Positions 35,871-45,747 are shown, numbered from the stretch's first letter. The stretch: 64,000 nucleotides of DNA from Thermoanaerobaculia bacterium (GCA_017883205.1 JADGNZ010000002.1:62001-126000); one strand, 5' to 3'. The notes: generated by a model from the letters alone, not told the origin. Program-made: numbers and translations.

Positions 35871-38141
35871 ATGAACGAGCCGCGCATCACCCCCGAGCTC
35901 ATCGCATCACACGGACTCAGCCCCGACGAGTACGCACGCATCGAGCAAATCCTCGGCCGCGCGCCGAATTACACAGAGCTCGGCATCTTCAGCGTGATGT
36001 GGTCGGAGCATTGCTCGTACAAATCGTCGCGCGTTCACCTTCGCAAGTTTCCGACGACCGGCCCGCGCGTGATTCAGGGCCCGGGCGAGAACGCGGGCGT
36101 CATCGACATCGGCGACGGCTGGGTAGCCGCGTTCAAGATGGAGTCGCACAACCATCCGTCGTTCATCGAGCCGTACCAGGGTGCGGCCACCGGCGTCGGC
36201 GGGATCCTGCGCGACATCTTCACGATGGGCGCGCGGCCGATCGCATGCCTCGACTCGCTGCGCTTCGGTGCGCTCGATGCGCCGCGCATGAAGTATCTCG
36301 TCGATGGTGTGGTGCGCGGCATCAGCGGCTACGGGAACTGCATCGGCATTCCCACTGTCGGCGGCGAGACGTCGTTTCACTCGTCCTACAACGGCAACAT
36401 CCTCGTCAACGTCTTTGCCCTCGGCGTGACGACGCGCGACCGGATCTTCAACGGCACAGCCAGCGGCGTTGGCAATCCGGTGATCTACGTCGGATCGAAA
36501 ACGGGACGCGACGGTATTCACGGCGCAACGATGGCGTCGGCGGAGTTCGATGAGGCATCCGAGGAGAAACGCCCGACGGTGCAGGTCGGCGATCCATTCA
36601 CCGAGAAGCTCCTCCTCGAAGCGTGTCTCGAGATCATGGAGTCCGATTCCGTCGTCGGCATTCAGGACATGGGAGCGGCCGGTTTGACATCGTCGTCATT
36701 CGAGATGGCGGGGCGCGCCGGCACCGGCGTGCGCATGCATCTCGACCGGGTGCCGGTGCGCGAGAGCGGCATGACGCCGTACGAGATCATGCTGAGTGAG
36801 TCGCAGGAACGGATGCTGATCGTGGCCAAACGCGGCCGCGAAGACGAGGTGGTGCGGACGTTCGAGAAGTGGGATCTCAACGCCGCCGTCGTCGGCGAAG
36901 TGACCGACGACGGATTCGTGCGGCTCTTCTGGAGCGGCGAAGAAGTAGCGGCGATTCCTGTCGATCCGATCTCGACGGAGGCGCCGGTGTACGAGCGTCC
37001 GATGGCGAAGCCGGATCGGTCGTTGCCGGCGACTCTCGATCGTCAGCGCGTCGAAGACGGCGATCACACGGATGAACTGTTTCATCTCATCGCGTCGCCA
37101 AATCTCTGCTCGAAACACTGGATCTGGGAGCAGTACGACACGACGGTGAGAACGAACACGATCGCCGGGCCGGAGCGCCGCGATGCCGCCATCGTCCGCG
37201 TCAAAGGCACTGGCCGCGCGTTGGCAATGACCAGCGACGTCAATCCGCTTTATTGCTTCCTCGATCCGTACGAGGGTGGCAAGCAGGCCGTGGCGGAGGC
37301 CGCGCGCAATATCGCGGTCAGCGGCGGCCGTCCAATCGCGATCACCGACTGCCTCAACTTCGGCTCGCCGGAACGGCCCGAGATCATGGGTCAGTTCGCC
37401 GAGTGCATTCGCGGCATCAGCGACGCGTGCCGCGCCTTTGAAACGCCGGTCGTGAGCGGCAACGTCTCGTTCTACAACGAGACCGAGGGACGGGCAGTGT
37501 TGCCGACGCCGACGGTGGGCATGGTTGGAATCCTCGAGCGTGAGACGGACGGATGCGGGGTCGCGTTCCCCGAGGCCGGACTCGACATTGTTCTGATCGG
37601 TGACACGCACGACGAGTTGGGCGGATCGGAATGGCAGCAGACGAACCTTCCCGATGCGTTAGCGCTCCCTCCCCGAGTCGACCTCGATCACGAAAGCGCG
37701 CTCGTCTCATTTTTCATCGCCGCATACGAGCATCGGCTTCTGCGTAGCGCGCACGATCTTTCGAATGGCGGACTTGCGGTAGCTCTGGCCGAGTGTGCGA
37801 TGACGGGCGCCGGCTGTCATATCGAGCTTGGTGGCCATGCGGACGCAATCGACGCGATCGCGCTCCTCTTCGGCGAATCGCAGGGGCGGGCAATCGTCTC
37901 TACGTCCCACCTCGATGAGTTGCTTCGCCTCGCGAAGAAACACGGACTGCCTGCGATGCGCATCGGCCGCACGGAAGTAGCGACGTTCCTCATTGAACGC
38001 AACGGCGTTCCGCTGGTGCGAACGTCAACGCCGGAGCTGGCCCGCATCTGGCGCACATCCTTCGCGCTCCTCCTCGGCGGCGACAGTGTCGACGAAGTCA
38101 TTCGAGGTGTGGGCGAAGAAGCGGAGATGATTCCGAGGTAA
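35871..38141 (+). CDS. purL: Phosphoribosylformylglycinamidine synthase subunit PurL
   Basis: 756 aa, the small-type PurL that works with PurQ and PurS in step four of purine biosynthesis (FGAR to FGAM with ATP). Motifs: [12 protein letters not shown] (catalytic His region), [22 protein letters not shown] (nucleotide-binding), DMGAAGL and a second AIRS-like half with [10 protein letters not shown] and [12 protein letters not shown]. No purQ or purS is adjacent, so they must lie elsewhere. purF is 6 kb away on the same strand. Confidence 0.97.
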   Translation: MNEPRITPELIASHGLSPDEYARIEQILGRAPNYTELGIFSVMWSEHCSYKSSRVHLRKFPTTGPRVIQGPGENAGVIDIGDGWVAAFKMESHNHPSFIEPYQGAATGVGGILRDIFTMGARPIACLDSLRFGALDAPRMKYLVDGVVRGISGYGNCIGIPTVGGETSFHSSYNGNILVNVFALGVTTRDRIFNGTASGVGNPVIYVGSKTGRDGIHGATMASAEFDEASEEKRPTVQVGDPFTEKLLLEACLEIMESDSVVGIQDMGAAGLTSSSFEMAGRAGTGVRMHLDRVPVRESGMTPYEIMLSESQERMLIVAKRGREDEVVRTFEKWDLNAAVVGEVTDDGFVRLFWSGEEVAAIPVDPISTEAPVYERPMAKPDRSLPATLDRQRVEDGDHTDELFHLIASPNLCSKHWIWEQYDTTVRTNTIAGPERRDAAIVRVKGTGRALAMTSDVNPLYCFLDPYEGGKQAVAEAARNIAVSGGRPIAITDCLNFGSPERPEIMGQFAECIRGISDACRAFETPVVSGNVSFYNETEGRAVLPTPTVGMVGILERETDGCGVAFPEAGLDIVLIGDTHDELGGSEWQQTNLPDALALPPRVDLDHESALVSFFIAAYEHRLLRSAHDLSNGGLAVALAECAMTGAGCHIELGGHADAIDAIALLFGESQGRAIVSTSHLDELLRLAKKHGLPAMRIGRTEVATFLIERNGVPLVRTSTPELARIWRTSFALLLGGDSVDEVIRGVGEEAEMIPR

Positions 38142-38242
38142 CAAAAACCGATGGCCATTTCGTCGCGCCACTCATGGTGACGCTGAGCTTGGTAACGCTT
38201 CCGATTTGCGGCTCTTGAAATTGCGGCGTCTCGGTTCGTTGT

Positions 38243-40234
38243 ATGATTATTTGTATGAATACGCTCTTCCTGGCAGTCACAATTGCAATCGCCGCAACGA
38301 CCGTCTTTGCCGGTGCGGACCTGGTCGTTACTCCAATCATTGCCGACACGACTCCTGTCCCCATCGGAGCGAGTCGCCTTATCAGGTTTTCAGTCCGCAA
38401 CGACGGGCCTGACCCAGCAAAGGACGTCGTTGTCACCATGACCGCAACCGGCGGCGTCTCGACCGGCCCGTGCGCAACCGGCTGCCTCTTCAACAACGGA
38501 ACTGTGCCAGTCGGCGACTTTACGACCGGCGAGACCTTGCAGTTTCCCGGCACGCCGGGCGACGTGGTCATTACCGCCTCGGCGACGAGCAGTACACCGG
38601 ATCCAAATCCCGGCAACAACAGCTGGTCGGTGACCGTTCACGTGACGGCGGATACGGATCTGGCGGTTTCGCTCATCGCTCCACCCAAAGCCGATCTGGC
38701 TCTCCCCTTTCCGCTGACGGTCGGCGCATTCCTATCCTCAGGGATCCCGGCACATGACGTCGACATCACAGTCGACTTCCATCCCGAGGTGACGGTGAAG
38801 ACGCTGCCATCCGGTTGCACCAATCTGGCCGCGGGCCGCATCGTCTGTCACGCCGATGTCGTCGCCACCCTTGTGCAGTTCGACATCATCCTCTTCGCGC
38901 CTCGTTCCTATGGCGACGGCAAGGTCACGTTTGCCGCCACGGCCACGGAACGCGAATCCGACTCCTATCCACCGTCGAATAGCCGCCAGACATCAACGAC
39001 CCTTTACGATTCCTTTTACGTAACGACGACGGCGGACTCCGGTGCCGGCTCGCTGCGCCAGGCAATCCTCGACGCGAACGCAGCGACCGGCAGCCCGTTG
39101 GCGATCGTCTTCCGAATCGGCGAGCAGTCGTCGACGCCATGGAAAACCATCCACGTCCTGTCCCCGCTGCCGGCAATCACCGCGTCCGGTGTGCGCATCG
39201 ACGGCGGGACGCAGGCCGGATTCTTCGGAGACGCGAATCCCGACGGTCCGGAGATCGAGATCAGCGGCGGCGGCACAATCGATGGCGATGGACTCCTCGT
39301 CGCGGCGTGCAACACCGAGGTGGCGAATCTCTCCATCGGCGGCTTCCTCCGTAACGGCATTTCAGTAACAAAGGCAACCCCGGACTGCGTGCAAAAGGCC
39401 CTGATTGAACTGCACCATCTCTTCCTGGGCAGCGATCCTACCGGCTCTTCAGCGCGGCCGAATGCACGCGGCATCGGCACCTCGGCCGGCCTGCACGGGA
39501 TTCTGATTCACGACTGCGTGATTTCAGGCAACACGCTGAGCGGCATCTTCGGTCTGAGCGGGTTTCTGAACATCATCAACAATCGCATCGGAGCGAAGGC
39601 GCACGCCGACGAGCCGCTTCCGAACGGCGCCAGCGGCGTCTACATCGGCGCTGAAGCATATCGATCGAGTGTCGGCCCCGCCTCCACCCTCTACACGAAC
39701 TTCTTGAGTCCCACCAGCGGCAGCAACGTCATCGCGTTCAACGGCGAAACTGGTGTTGCCGTCGCCGCCGACGCCAGGAATGTGACGATTCGGAACAACC
39801 GCATTTGGTCCAACCGCCTTCTCGGCATCGACATCGGTCTGAACGGACCAACCGCATCCGCGCCGGCCGACTTCGGCACTACCATCACATCGCCGGTGCT
39901 GACCATCGCGCGCTTCGATCCGGCACAGAACAAGACGATCATCGAGGGCGACCTCCCGAACGCGAAGACCAGCGGCGCCCTATTCAGCGGCCTCGTCTTC
40001 ATGGCGAACATTTACGCCAGCGACGCGGCCGACCCGTCCGGATACGGCGAAGGCCAGCGGTCGCTTGGCACGGCCTTGGGCGACGTCACGGGGCACTTCC
40101 ACTTCGAAGCCGAGGGCGACCTGACCGACCAGTGGGTTACGGCGACGAACACACGTTCCAGCCCCGACGGTATCGCAGACGATGTCTTCTTGACGCAGAC
40201 CTCGGAGTTCAGCCGCGGAGTGCCGGTACAGTAG
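38243..40234 (+). CDS. Secreted protein with CARDB/DUF11-like and right-handed beta-helix-like regions
   Basis: 663 aa. A signal peptide follows either ATG 38243 or ATG 38255 (MNTLFLAVTIAIAATTVFA). Two Ig-like modules (about 25-130 and 130-240) have the pattern FSVRNDGPDPAKDVVVTMTATGG and PNPGNNSWSVTV, as in CARDB/DUF11 domains. Residues 250-560 contain VTTTADSGAGSLRQAILDANA, typical of autotransporter-like CSLREA/beta-helix proteins, then repeated N-N-R-I and G-I turns (NNRIWSNRLLGIDIG). It is probably displayed at or released from the cell surface; no enzymatic residues are recognised. Confidence 0.75.
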   Translation: MIICMNTLFLAVTIAIAATTVFAGADLVVTPIIADTTPVPIGASRLIRFSVRNDGPDPAKDVVVTMTATGGVSTGPCATGCLFNNGTVPVGDFTTGETLQFPGTPGDVVITASATSSTPDPNPGNNSWSVTVHVTADTDLAVSLIAPPKADLALPFPLTVGAFLSSGIPAHDVDITVDFHPEVTVKTLPSGCTNLAAGRIVCHADVVATLVQFDIILFAPRSYGDGKVTFAATATERESDSYPPSNSRQTSTTLYDSFYVTTTADSGAGSLRQAILDANAATGSPLAIVFRIGEQSSTPWKTIHVLSPLPAITASGVRIDGGTQAGFFGDANPDGPEIEISGGGTIDGDGLLVAACNTEVANLSIGGFLRNGISVTKATPDCVQKALIELHHLFLGSDPTGSSARPNARGIGTSAGLHGILIHDCVISGNTLSGIFGLSGFLNIINNRIGAKAHADEPLPNGASGVYIGAEAYRSSVGPASTLYTNFLSPTSGSNVIAFNGETGVAVAADARNVTIRNNRIWSNRLLGIDIGLNGPTASAPADFGTTITSPVLTIARFDPAQNKTIIEGDLPNAKTSGALFSGLVFMANIYASDAADPSGYGEGQRSLGTALGDVTGHFHFEAEGDLTDQWVTATNTRSSPDGIADDVFLTQTSEFSRGVPVQ

Positions 40235-40270
40235 GGGCGCGCCGACGTAAGTGCGTCAAGTCACGGACCG

Positions 40271-40816
40271 CTATGTCGTCGCCATCGTCATGACCACGGG
40301 CAGTTCCAGCGCCACCGCTGCCGCGCTCATCACCGCGGCGATGCGCACCGCTTCGACGACGTGATCCTCGGTCAATCCGCCTGAGACCACCGCGGCTTCG
40401 TGGGAGCGGATGCACATCTCGCAGCCGTTGATGGCGCTGACGGCGAGGCAGAAGAGCTCGAAGTCAGGCTTGTTCGTGGCCGGCTTGGCGATGCGCTGCA
40501 TGCGCAGGCGTGCGGGCTTCAGCTCGTACGACTCCTTCGCGATCATGTGCTTGAAGCGGTAGTAGACGTTGTTCATCGCCATCAGCGAAGCGGCGGCGAG
40601 GGCATCGTCGATGACAGCATCTCCGGCTTCGTCGCGAGCGTCGGCGAGGATGGCGTCGAGCAGTTCGCGGTTGCGAGCGGCGGCCGCCGAAGCGACCGCC
40701 ACCCCCCACCGCTGCGCCGCCGAGAGCGTCCCGCCTTGCAGCACGCTCTGCAGGTTGAGCTTTGTGTCGCGCGCGTTCTCGGGCAGGCGCGCGCGCAGCG
40801 ATTCGACGGCGCTCAT
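40271..40816 (-). CDS. ahpD: Alkylhydroperoxidase AhpD
   Basis: 181 aa from ATG 40816. The AhpD/CMD fold motif is INGCEMCIRSHE with the redox pair C132/C135 and H139. AhpD reduces AhpC via a lipoyl-dependent electron chain, as in mycobacteria. It begins 5 bp after the ahpC stop, so both are co-transcribed. The length matches the family. Confidence 0.95.
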   Translation of the reverse strand: MSAVESLRARLPENARDTKLNLQSVLQGGTLSAAQRWGVAVASAAAARNRELLDAILADARDEAGDAVIDDALAAASLMAMNNVYYRFKHMIAKESYELKPARLRMQRIAKPATNKPDFELFCLAVSAINGCEMCIRSHEAAVVSGGLTEDHVVEAVRIAAVMSAAAVALELPVVMTMATT

Positions 40817-40821
40817 GATAC

Positions 40822-41364
40822 TTACGCCGCTCCGAGCGTCTGCTGGCCCGGACGCCAGTTGCACGGGCAGAGCTCGTCGCTCTGCAGCGCGTCGAGCGCG
40901 CGGATCACTTCATCGACATTGCGGCCGACGGAGAGATCGTTTGCGTTGACCCAGCGGATGATGCCGTTCGGATCGACGATGTAGGTCACGCGAAGGGCGG
41001 CACCCGCTTCCGGATGAAGAATACCGAGCTGCGCAGCGAACGCCGGAGTGATGAAGACCAGCGGCGTCTTCACGTTCTTCAGATCGGGATGGGCAACGCG
41101 CCAGGCCAGATGTGAGAACTCGTTGTCGGTGCTGCCGCCAAGGACGACCGCGTCACGGTCGGTGAAGTCGCCGCCCTTCTTGTCGAACTCGACGATCTCG
41201 GTGGGGCAGATGAACGTGAAGTCTTTCGGGTAGGCGTAAAAAACGAGCCATTTCCCCTCGTTGTCTTTCGTGCTGACGGTCTCGAATTCCTTCCCTTTCT
41301 CGGTGCCGACCGACGCGGTCAGCTTGTACTCGGGGAACTTGTCACCAACGGTAAGCATGGGCAT
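40822..41364 (-). CDS. ahpC: Alkyl hydroperoxide reductase AhpC (2-Cys peroxiredoxin)
   Basis: 180 aa. The peroxidatic Cys53 lies in DFTFICPTEI and resolving cysteines C166/C168 in ELCPCNW. The family reduces hydrogen peroxide and organic peroxides in the cytoplasm. Pairing with AhpD instead of AhpF marks this as the AhpC/AhpD-type system. It follows the perR-like gene by 68 bp on the same strand. Confidence 0.96.
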   Translation of the reverse strand: MPMLTVGDKFPEYKLTASVGTEKGKEFETVSTKDNEGKWLVFYAYPKDFTFICPTEIVEFDKKGGDFTDRDAVVLGGSTDNEFSHLAWRVAHPDLKNVKTPLVFITPAFAAQLGILHPEAGAALRVTYIVDPNGIIRWVNANDLSVGRNVDEVIRALDALQSDELCPCNWRPGQQTLGAA

Positions 41365-41432
41365 GTGTCATTCTCCTTTTGATTTGGACGATGTCGCGAT
41401 CTGGACACCGTCTAGCGAGTTGCCAAAATTTT

Positions 41433-41843
41433 TCAGGCCTTGCGCCGGGCACCCTTGCGGACGCCGCGCATGACGACCTGGTAGTCGTGAATCTCGTAGC
41501 CCTTCAGTGATTCGATGTTGCAGACCTGGACTTTGTCCCAGGGCACGTCGTGGATCGTACCGCTTTCCTCATCGACGAAGTGGTGATGCCGCTCCATCTT
41601 CGGATCAAAGACGACGCTGTCTTCCGCGAGTGCGAGCGCCTGCAGCAAACCCTTCTCCACAAAAAGGTTGAGGGTGTTGTAGACCGTGGCCCGTGAGATG
41701 TACGGCACGCGCGCCTTCACGCGGGTCCAGACCAGGTCCGCCGAGGGATGCTCAAGGGTTTGCAGGACGTAGTCGGCGACGGCCACGCGCTGCGCGGAAG
41801 GCTGGATTCCATGCTCCTGAAGAACGTTCACGCTGTTGCGCAC
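41433..41843 (-). CDS. perR: Fur family peroxide regulator, PerR-like
   Basis: 136 aa from GTG 41843 (VRNSVNVLQEHGIQPSAQRV); GTG 41831 is an alternative. The winged helix (PSADLVWTRVKARVPYISRATVYNTLNLFVEKGLL) and the metal-binding core RHHHFVDEESGTIHDVPW are Fur-type. The usual C-terminal CxxC zinc motifs are not seen (one Cys only), so structural zinc is probably missing, as in some PerR subgroups. Genomic linkage to ahpC and ahpD, and the 7-1-7 box just upstream, support a peroxide role over iron or zinc control. Confidence 0.88.
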   Translation of the reverse strand: MRNSVNVLQEHGIQPSAQRVAVADYVLQTLEHPSADLVWTRVKARVPYISRATVYNTLNLFVEKGLLQALALAEDSVVFDPKMERHHHFVDEESGTIHDVPWDKVQVCNIESLKGYEIHDYQVVMRGVRKGARRKA

Positions 41844-41848
41844 GGTGA

Positions 41849-41863
41849 TTAGACTAAGTCTAA
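41849..41863. promoter_or_regulatory. 7-1-7 inverted repeat, candidate PerR operator
   Basis: TTAGACTAAGTCTAA is a perfect 7-1-7 palindrome, the architecture of Fur and PerR boxes. It ends 5 bp upstream of the perR GTG, so autoregulation of the perR-ahpC-ahpD cluster is likely. It lies 57 bp upstream of the divergent antitoxin gene and could affect that too. Confidence 0.8.
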
Positions 41864-41920
41864 AGATTGACGATGTCAAGCAGGTCGCAATGGCTCGCGC
41901 ACCGAGGTACACTCATCGCC

Positions 41921-42226
41921 ATGAGAAGCGCACAGGTCAGCGAGCTGAAGGAGCGGCTGGAGGAAGTCATCGAGGCGGTGAGGAACGGAGAGACGGTTGA
42001 GATCAGGGAGGGGATTGCACCTTTCGCGCAAGTAGTTCCCGAGGTCCCGAGCACCCTTCCGCGGTATCCCAGACCTGATCAGAGCAGACTCAAAGCGCAT
42101 CTCGATGAGCTAGTACGCCAGGGGAAAGCCCGCAGGGGGACTGGAACGTTGCCGGATGATTTCTTCACCCGCCTGCGACCAAAATTCGAAGACAGCGTTC
42201 TAGCTCAGTTGCTGCGCGATCGATGA
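41921..42226 (+). CDS. Phd/YefM-like antitoxin
   Basis: 101 aa from ATG 41921. MRSAQVSELKERLEEVIEAVRNGETVEIREGIAPFAQVVP is the Phd/YefM-fold DNA-binding half. The charged C-terminus (LDELVRQGKARRGTGTLPDDFFTRL) is the toxin-binding tail. Its stop overlaps the start of a broken VapC gene, the normal vapBC arrangement. Without toxin it may be evolving neutrally or act as an anti-addiction protein. Confidence 0.8.
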   Translation: MRSAQVSELKERLEEVIEAVRNGETVEIREGIAPFAQVVPEVPSTLPRYPRPDQSRLKAHLDELVRQGKARRGTGTLPDDFFTRLRPKFEDSVLAQLLRDR

Positions 42227-42413
42227 GTCTGTGGCGATTGTCGATCGAGCACGGCATCTGCTAACGAAGCATCGCTTGCGCGGCATGGATGCGCTCCAGC
42301 TCGCGGCCGCTCTGGTCGCCAGCGGCGATGATCCTTACAGCCTCCCTTTCGTCACGCTTGACCTCGACCTCGCCGGGGCGGCCCGGGCCGAGGGATTCGC
42401 GGTACTGCCGTAG
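42223..42413 (+). pseudogene. Truncated VapC-like PIN-domain toxin
   Basis: An ATG at 42223 overlaps the antitoxin stop (ATGA) and reads MSLWR before a stop at 42264. In the next frame (42231-42413) RGMDALQLAAALVASGDDPYSLPFVTLDLDLAGAARAEGFAVL matches only the C-terminal half of PIN toxins, with the third and fourth acidic residues. The N-terminal half with the first catalytic Asp and Glu is missing. An internal deletion plus frameshift explains this; the toxin should be inactive. Confidence 0.8.
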
Positions 42414-42508
42414 GTCCGTTCGCAAGTCACTGCGTCCGGGGATGGAATTCGTCTAGAATCGCGCACCGCCAAAGACAAGTACGGTTTCCTGTTGGGGCGG
42501 CGTGCCGA

Positions 42509-43327
42509 ATGGACTGGGAGCGATTCTTCACCGACAACCTTCCGCTGATCGACAGCGCTACCGCGTTCGTCTGCAGGAAGTACGGCCTCATCGGCGCCGA
42601 TGCGGAAGACTTCCGCTCGGTCGTCATGATCAAGCTCATCGAGGATGACTACGCAGTTCTCCGGAAATTCGAGAACAAGTGCGCGCTCAAGACCTACCTC
42701 GTCATCGTCATCAAGCGGCACTACGCCGACCAGATGATTCACGAATTGGGCAAATGGCGGCCATCGGTGCGGGCGCGGCAGGGAGGCGAGGCTGCCATTC
42801 TCATGGAGCGGCTGATGAGCCGCGATGGACTGGGTCAGGCGGAAGCTTCGGCAATTGTCCGTCAAAAATATACGGAGCTCGACTCCCGTGCGCTGGAAAC
42901 GCTCGCCTCGTCTATCGTGACGCGGCGCGCGCAACGGGCGGAGGAAGTTGAGCGGACGGAGGAAATGCCCGAGCCCGCATCCGGCATATCGGCCGAGGAC
43001 GAACTACTGACGAGCGAGCGCAAAACGGCCGAGTGCCGCACCAGTGCGATCGTAAATCGGGAGCTCGGACGCTTTCCGGCTGAGGACCGATTGGTTATGA
43101 AACTTCGCTACCTTGATGCAATGAAAGTCTCGGCGATGGCCAGGATGCTGAAGGTCGACCAGAAACGGCTCTACCGCCGGATTGAGCGCCTCGGCGCCAA
43201 GCTGAAGGAAGCGCTTCTTGGCGCCGGCATCGCAATCAGCGACATTCGAGACATGCTCACCAAGGGCGCCGATGCGCTGCAGTTCGATTTTGGCCCTTCC
43301 GACGATCGCCCAAAGGCACTGCAATGA
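42509..43327 (+). CDS. Divergent sigma-70 family (ECF-like) sigma factor
   Basis: 272 aa. The N-terminal part resembles sigma region 2 (IGADAEDFRSVVMIKLIEDDYAVLRKFENKCALKTYLVIVIKRHYADQM; the DxEDxxQE-like helix and the -10-recognition helix). After a variable linker, a C-terminal helix-turn-helix (MKVSAMARMLKVDQKRLYRRIERLGAKLKEAL) fits region 4. It is longer than standard ECF factors, with about 50 extra C-terminal residues. It overlaps the anti-sigma-like gene by 4 bp. Confidence 0.82.
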   Translation: MDWERFFTDNLPLIDSATAFVCRKYGLIGADAEDFRSVVMIKLIEDDYAVLRKFENKCALKTYLVIVIKRHYADQMIHELGKWRPSVRARQGGEAAILMERLMSRDGLGQAEASAIVRQKYTELDSRALETLASSIVTRRAQRAEEVERTEEMPEPASGISAEDELLTSERKTAECRTSAIVNRELGRFPAEDRLVMKLRYLDAMKVSAMARMLKVDQKRLYRRIERLGAKLKEALLGAGIAISDIRDMLTKGADALQFDFGPSDDRPKALQ

Positions 43328-44223
43328 CCACGCCCCTCACCCACCCGCCGGCCGAGGACCTCGGCTGCTTCATCGAGGGCACCCTCGATGATGAGGCACG
43401 CGCCGCCGTCGTCGAGCACCTCGCCGACTGCGATGACTGCCGGATCACCGTCGTCGATGCGACGGCGTTTGTCGACCCGGCGGCGTTTGACGAGGATCTG
43501 GTAGTCAAGCAGAGCCCTGCGGGCGGGCGGTGGTGGATGGCGGCAGCCGCTGCAATCGCGATTGCCGTCGGAGGTGTGTGGCTCGTCGACGCGCGGCGTG
43601 ATCCGCTGGCGCCGGTGATGGAAGCTTCTTCGAAGCTGCAATCACGCCTGGTTGCGGCAAGACTAAGCGGCTTTGGTTACGTTGCCCCGAAAAGCACAAT
43701 GCGTGGACCTAGCGAGGGTATCGATCTTGAGGCGTACCAGGTAGCAGCGAAAGCCGACGAGGTGCTGCAGCGGCGTGGTGACGACTCGAGAATGCTGCAC
43801 GCAAAGGGCGTCGCGCTTCTTTTGAAGGTGGAAGCCGAGCTCCCCGAGTACAACGAAAACAATGCTCAGGATAACGAGTTAAGGGATGGGCTCGTTAAGC
43901 AGCGGAACGAGGCCGTCGCGAAGCTACAAATGGCAGCTGATCGTGAGCCGGACAACGCCGCATTCCAAAGCGACCTTGCCGCCGCACTCATCGCCACGGG
44001 AGACGTGAAAAACATCAAACTGGCCGCAGACATTTGCAGTCGCGTCGTGAAGCGTAACCCCCGATCCCTCGAAGCACTCTTCAATAAAGCGAAGGCTCTG
44101 GATCTGGCCGGCCAGACGCAGGGCGCAATCGCCGCATATCAAAGCTACCTCGACGTCGACTCCAAATCGGATTGGGCCAAAGAAGCACGCGACCGCAAGG
44201 AGTATCTGCGCGGAAACCTGTAG
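43324..44223 (+). CDS. Transmembrane anti-sigma-like protein with zinc finger and TPR domain
   Basis: 299 aa. An HxxxCxxC motif (H32, C36, C39) fits the ZAS/zf-HC2 anti-sigma domain that binds the cognate sigma factor. One transmembrane helix (about 70-88) follows, then a periplasmic region with TPR-like helices (about 200-290, AAFQSDLAAALIATGD and LEALFNKAKALDLAGQ). Translational coupling to the sigma gene supports the pairing. A periplasmic TPR domain would sense envelope protein interactions, by inference. Confidence 0.82.
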   Translation: MTTPLTHPPAEDLGCFIEGTLDDEARAAVVEHLADCDDCRITVVDATAFVDPAAFDEDLVVKQSPAGGRWWMAAAAAIAIAVGGVWLVDARRDPLAPVMEASSKLQSRLVAARLSGFGYVAPKSTMRGPSEGIDLEAYQVAAKADEVLQRRGDDSRMLHAKGVALLLKVEAELPEYNENNAQDNELRDGLVKQRNEAVAKLQMAADREPDNAAFQSDLAAALIATGDVKNIKLAADICSRVVKRNPRSLEALFNKAKALDLAGQTQGAIAAYQSYLDVDSKSDWAKEARDRKEYLRGNL

Positions 44224-44259
44224 CCAGACCGTCTTTCCCACTGCGCTACACTTCATTCG

Positions 44260-45747
44260 ATGTTCGACAAGTTCCACGATGAATGCGGTGTGTTTGGCGT
44301 TCTGAATCATGAGAACGCGGCGAACATTGCTTACCTCGGGTTGTATGCGCTGCAGCATCGGGGGCAGGAGAGCGCAGGCATCGCTTCGGTGTCGTCGGAC
44401 CGGCGGCGGTCCGAGACGAACATTGGCGATGCCATCGGATCGAACGGCACGGGCGAGCAGATCATCGCGCCGGGGTCGCTGCAGATTCACTCGGAGAAGG
44501 AGATGGGCTATGTCGCCGAGATCTTCACCGAGGAGCGGTTGCGGAGGCTTCCCGGCGACATCGCCATCGGACATGTGCGCTACTCCACTGCCGGCGGATC
44601 GATGCTCTGCAACGCGCAGCCGCTCGTGGCTTCGACCAGCAAGGGGCCGATCGCGCTGGCGCACAATGGCAACCTGGTGAACGGGGCCGACATCCGGCGG
44701 CGTCTCGAGGCAGACGGAGCGATCTTCAACACGATGTCGGACACCGAGGTCATCGTGCATCTGATCGCGCGGTCGAAGGCGGCCGATCTCGAACACGCTC
44801 TCGTCGATGCGCTCTCGCAAGTCAAAGGCGCGTACTCGATCGTCTTGCTCGCTCCCGGCCGCATTTACGCGGCGCGCGATTCGTACGGATTCCGTCCTCT
44901 CGTTCTCGGGCGGCTCGGCGAGTCAGTCGTCGTCTCTTCCGAAACGTGCGCGTTCGACCTCATCGAAGCGGTGACGATTCGCGAAGTACGCGCCGGCGAG
45001 GTCGTCGTGATCGAGTGCGCCGAGCCGTCGCCGCGGATCCGCGTCGTCCACGAATTCACGGGACCGCGCGAGGCGCGCTGCATCTTCGAGCACGTCTACT
45101 TCGCCCGGCCTGATTCCGTCATCTTCGGCAACAACGTAGCCGAGGTGCGGAAGCGCTTCGGCGCGCAACTGGCGCGCGAGCATCCCGTTGCCGCCGATGT
45201 CGTCGTGCCCGTCCCCGATTCCGGCGTCTTCGCCGCGCTTGGCTACGCGCACGAATCGGGCATCCCGTTCGAGTTCGCTCTCGTGCGCAACCACTACGTC
45301 GGGCGAACCTTCATCGAGCCGAAGCAATCGATCCGCAGCTTCGGCGTCAAAGTGAAGCTCAACCCGGTGCGCGAGATCGTCGAAGGCAAGTGCATCGTTC
45401 TGATCGACGACTCGATCGTCCGCGGAACGACGTCGAAGAAAATCGTGAGGATGCTGAAGGACTTCGGCGCCAAAGAGGTGCACATGCGCATCTCCTCGCC
45501 GCCGACGACAGGCCCCTGCTACTACGGAATCGACACGCCGCAGCGGCGGGACCTCATCGCCAGCGCGCAATCGATCGAATCGATCCGCACGTTCATCGAG
45601 GCTGATTCGCTCGGCTACCTTTCCGAAGAAGGAATGCTCGCGGCCGTGCGCAACGGCGACGATCCGCGAGGGCTGTACTGCACCGCGTGTTTCACCGGGA
45701 AATATCCGGTGTTGCATGAAGAGGCGGAGGCCGCGGCGCTGGTGTAG
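44260..45747 (+). CDS. purF: Amidophosphoribosyltransferase
   Basis: 495 aa, catalysing the first committed step of purine biosynthesis. MFDKFHDECGVFGV contains the catalytic Cys9 exposed after propeptide cleavage. The glutaminase domain (9-240) is followed by a PRTase domain with VLIDDSIVRGTTSKKIV (PRPP loop). GLYCTACFTGKYP near the C-terminus carries the CxxC of the 4Fe-4S cluster found in Bacillus-type enzymes. It is monocistronic here. Confidence 0.97.
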   Translation: MFDKFHDECGVFGVLNHENAANIAYLGLYALQHRGQESAGIASVSSDRRRSETNIGDAIGSNGTGEQIIAPGSLQIHSEKEMGYVAEIFTEERLRRLPGDIAIGHVRYSTAGGSMLCNAQPLVASTSKGPIALAHNGNLVNGADIRRRLEADGAIFNTMSDTEVIVHLIARSKAADLEHALVDALSQVKGAYSIVLLAPGRIYAARDSYGFRPLVLGRLGESVVVSSETCAFDLIEAVTIREVRAGEVVVIECAEPSPRIRVVHEFTGPREARCIFEHVYFARPDSVIFGNNVAEVRKRFGAQLAREHPVAADVVVPVPDSGVFAALGYAHESGIPFEFALVRNHYVGRTFIEPKQSIRSFGVKVKLNPVREIVEGKCIVLIDDSIVRGTTSKKIVRMLKDFGAKEVHMRISSPPTTGPCYYGIDTPQRRDLIASAQSIESIRTFIEADSLGYLSEEGMLAAVRNGDDPRGLYCTACFTGKYPVLHEEAEAAALV

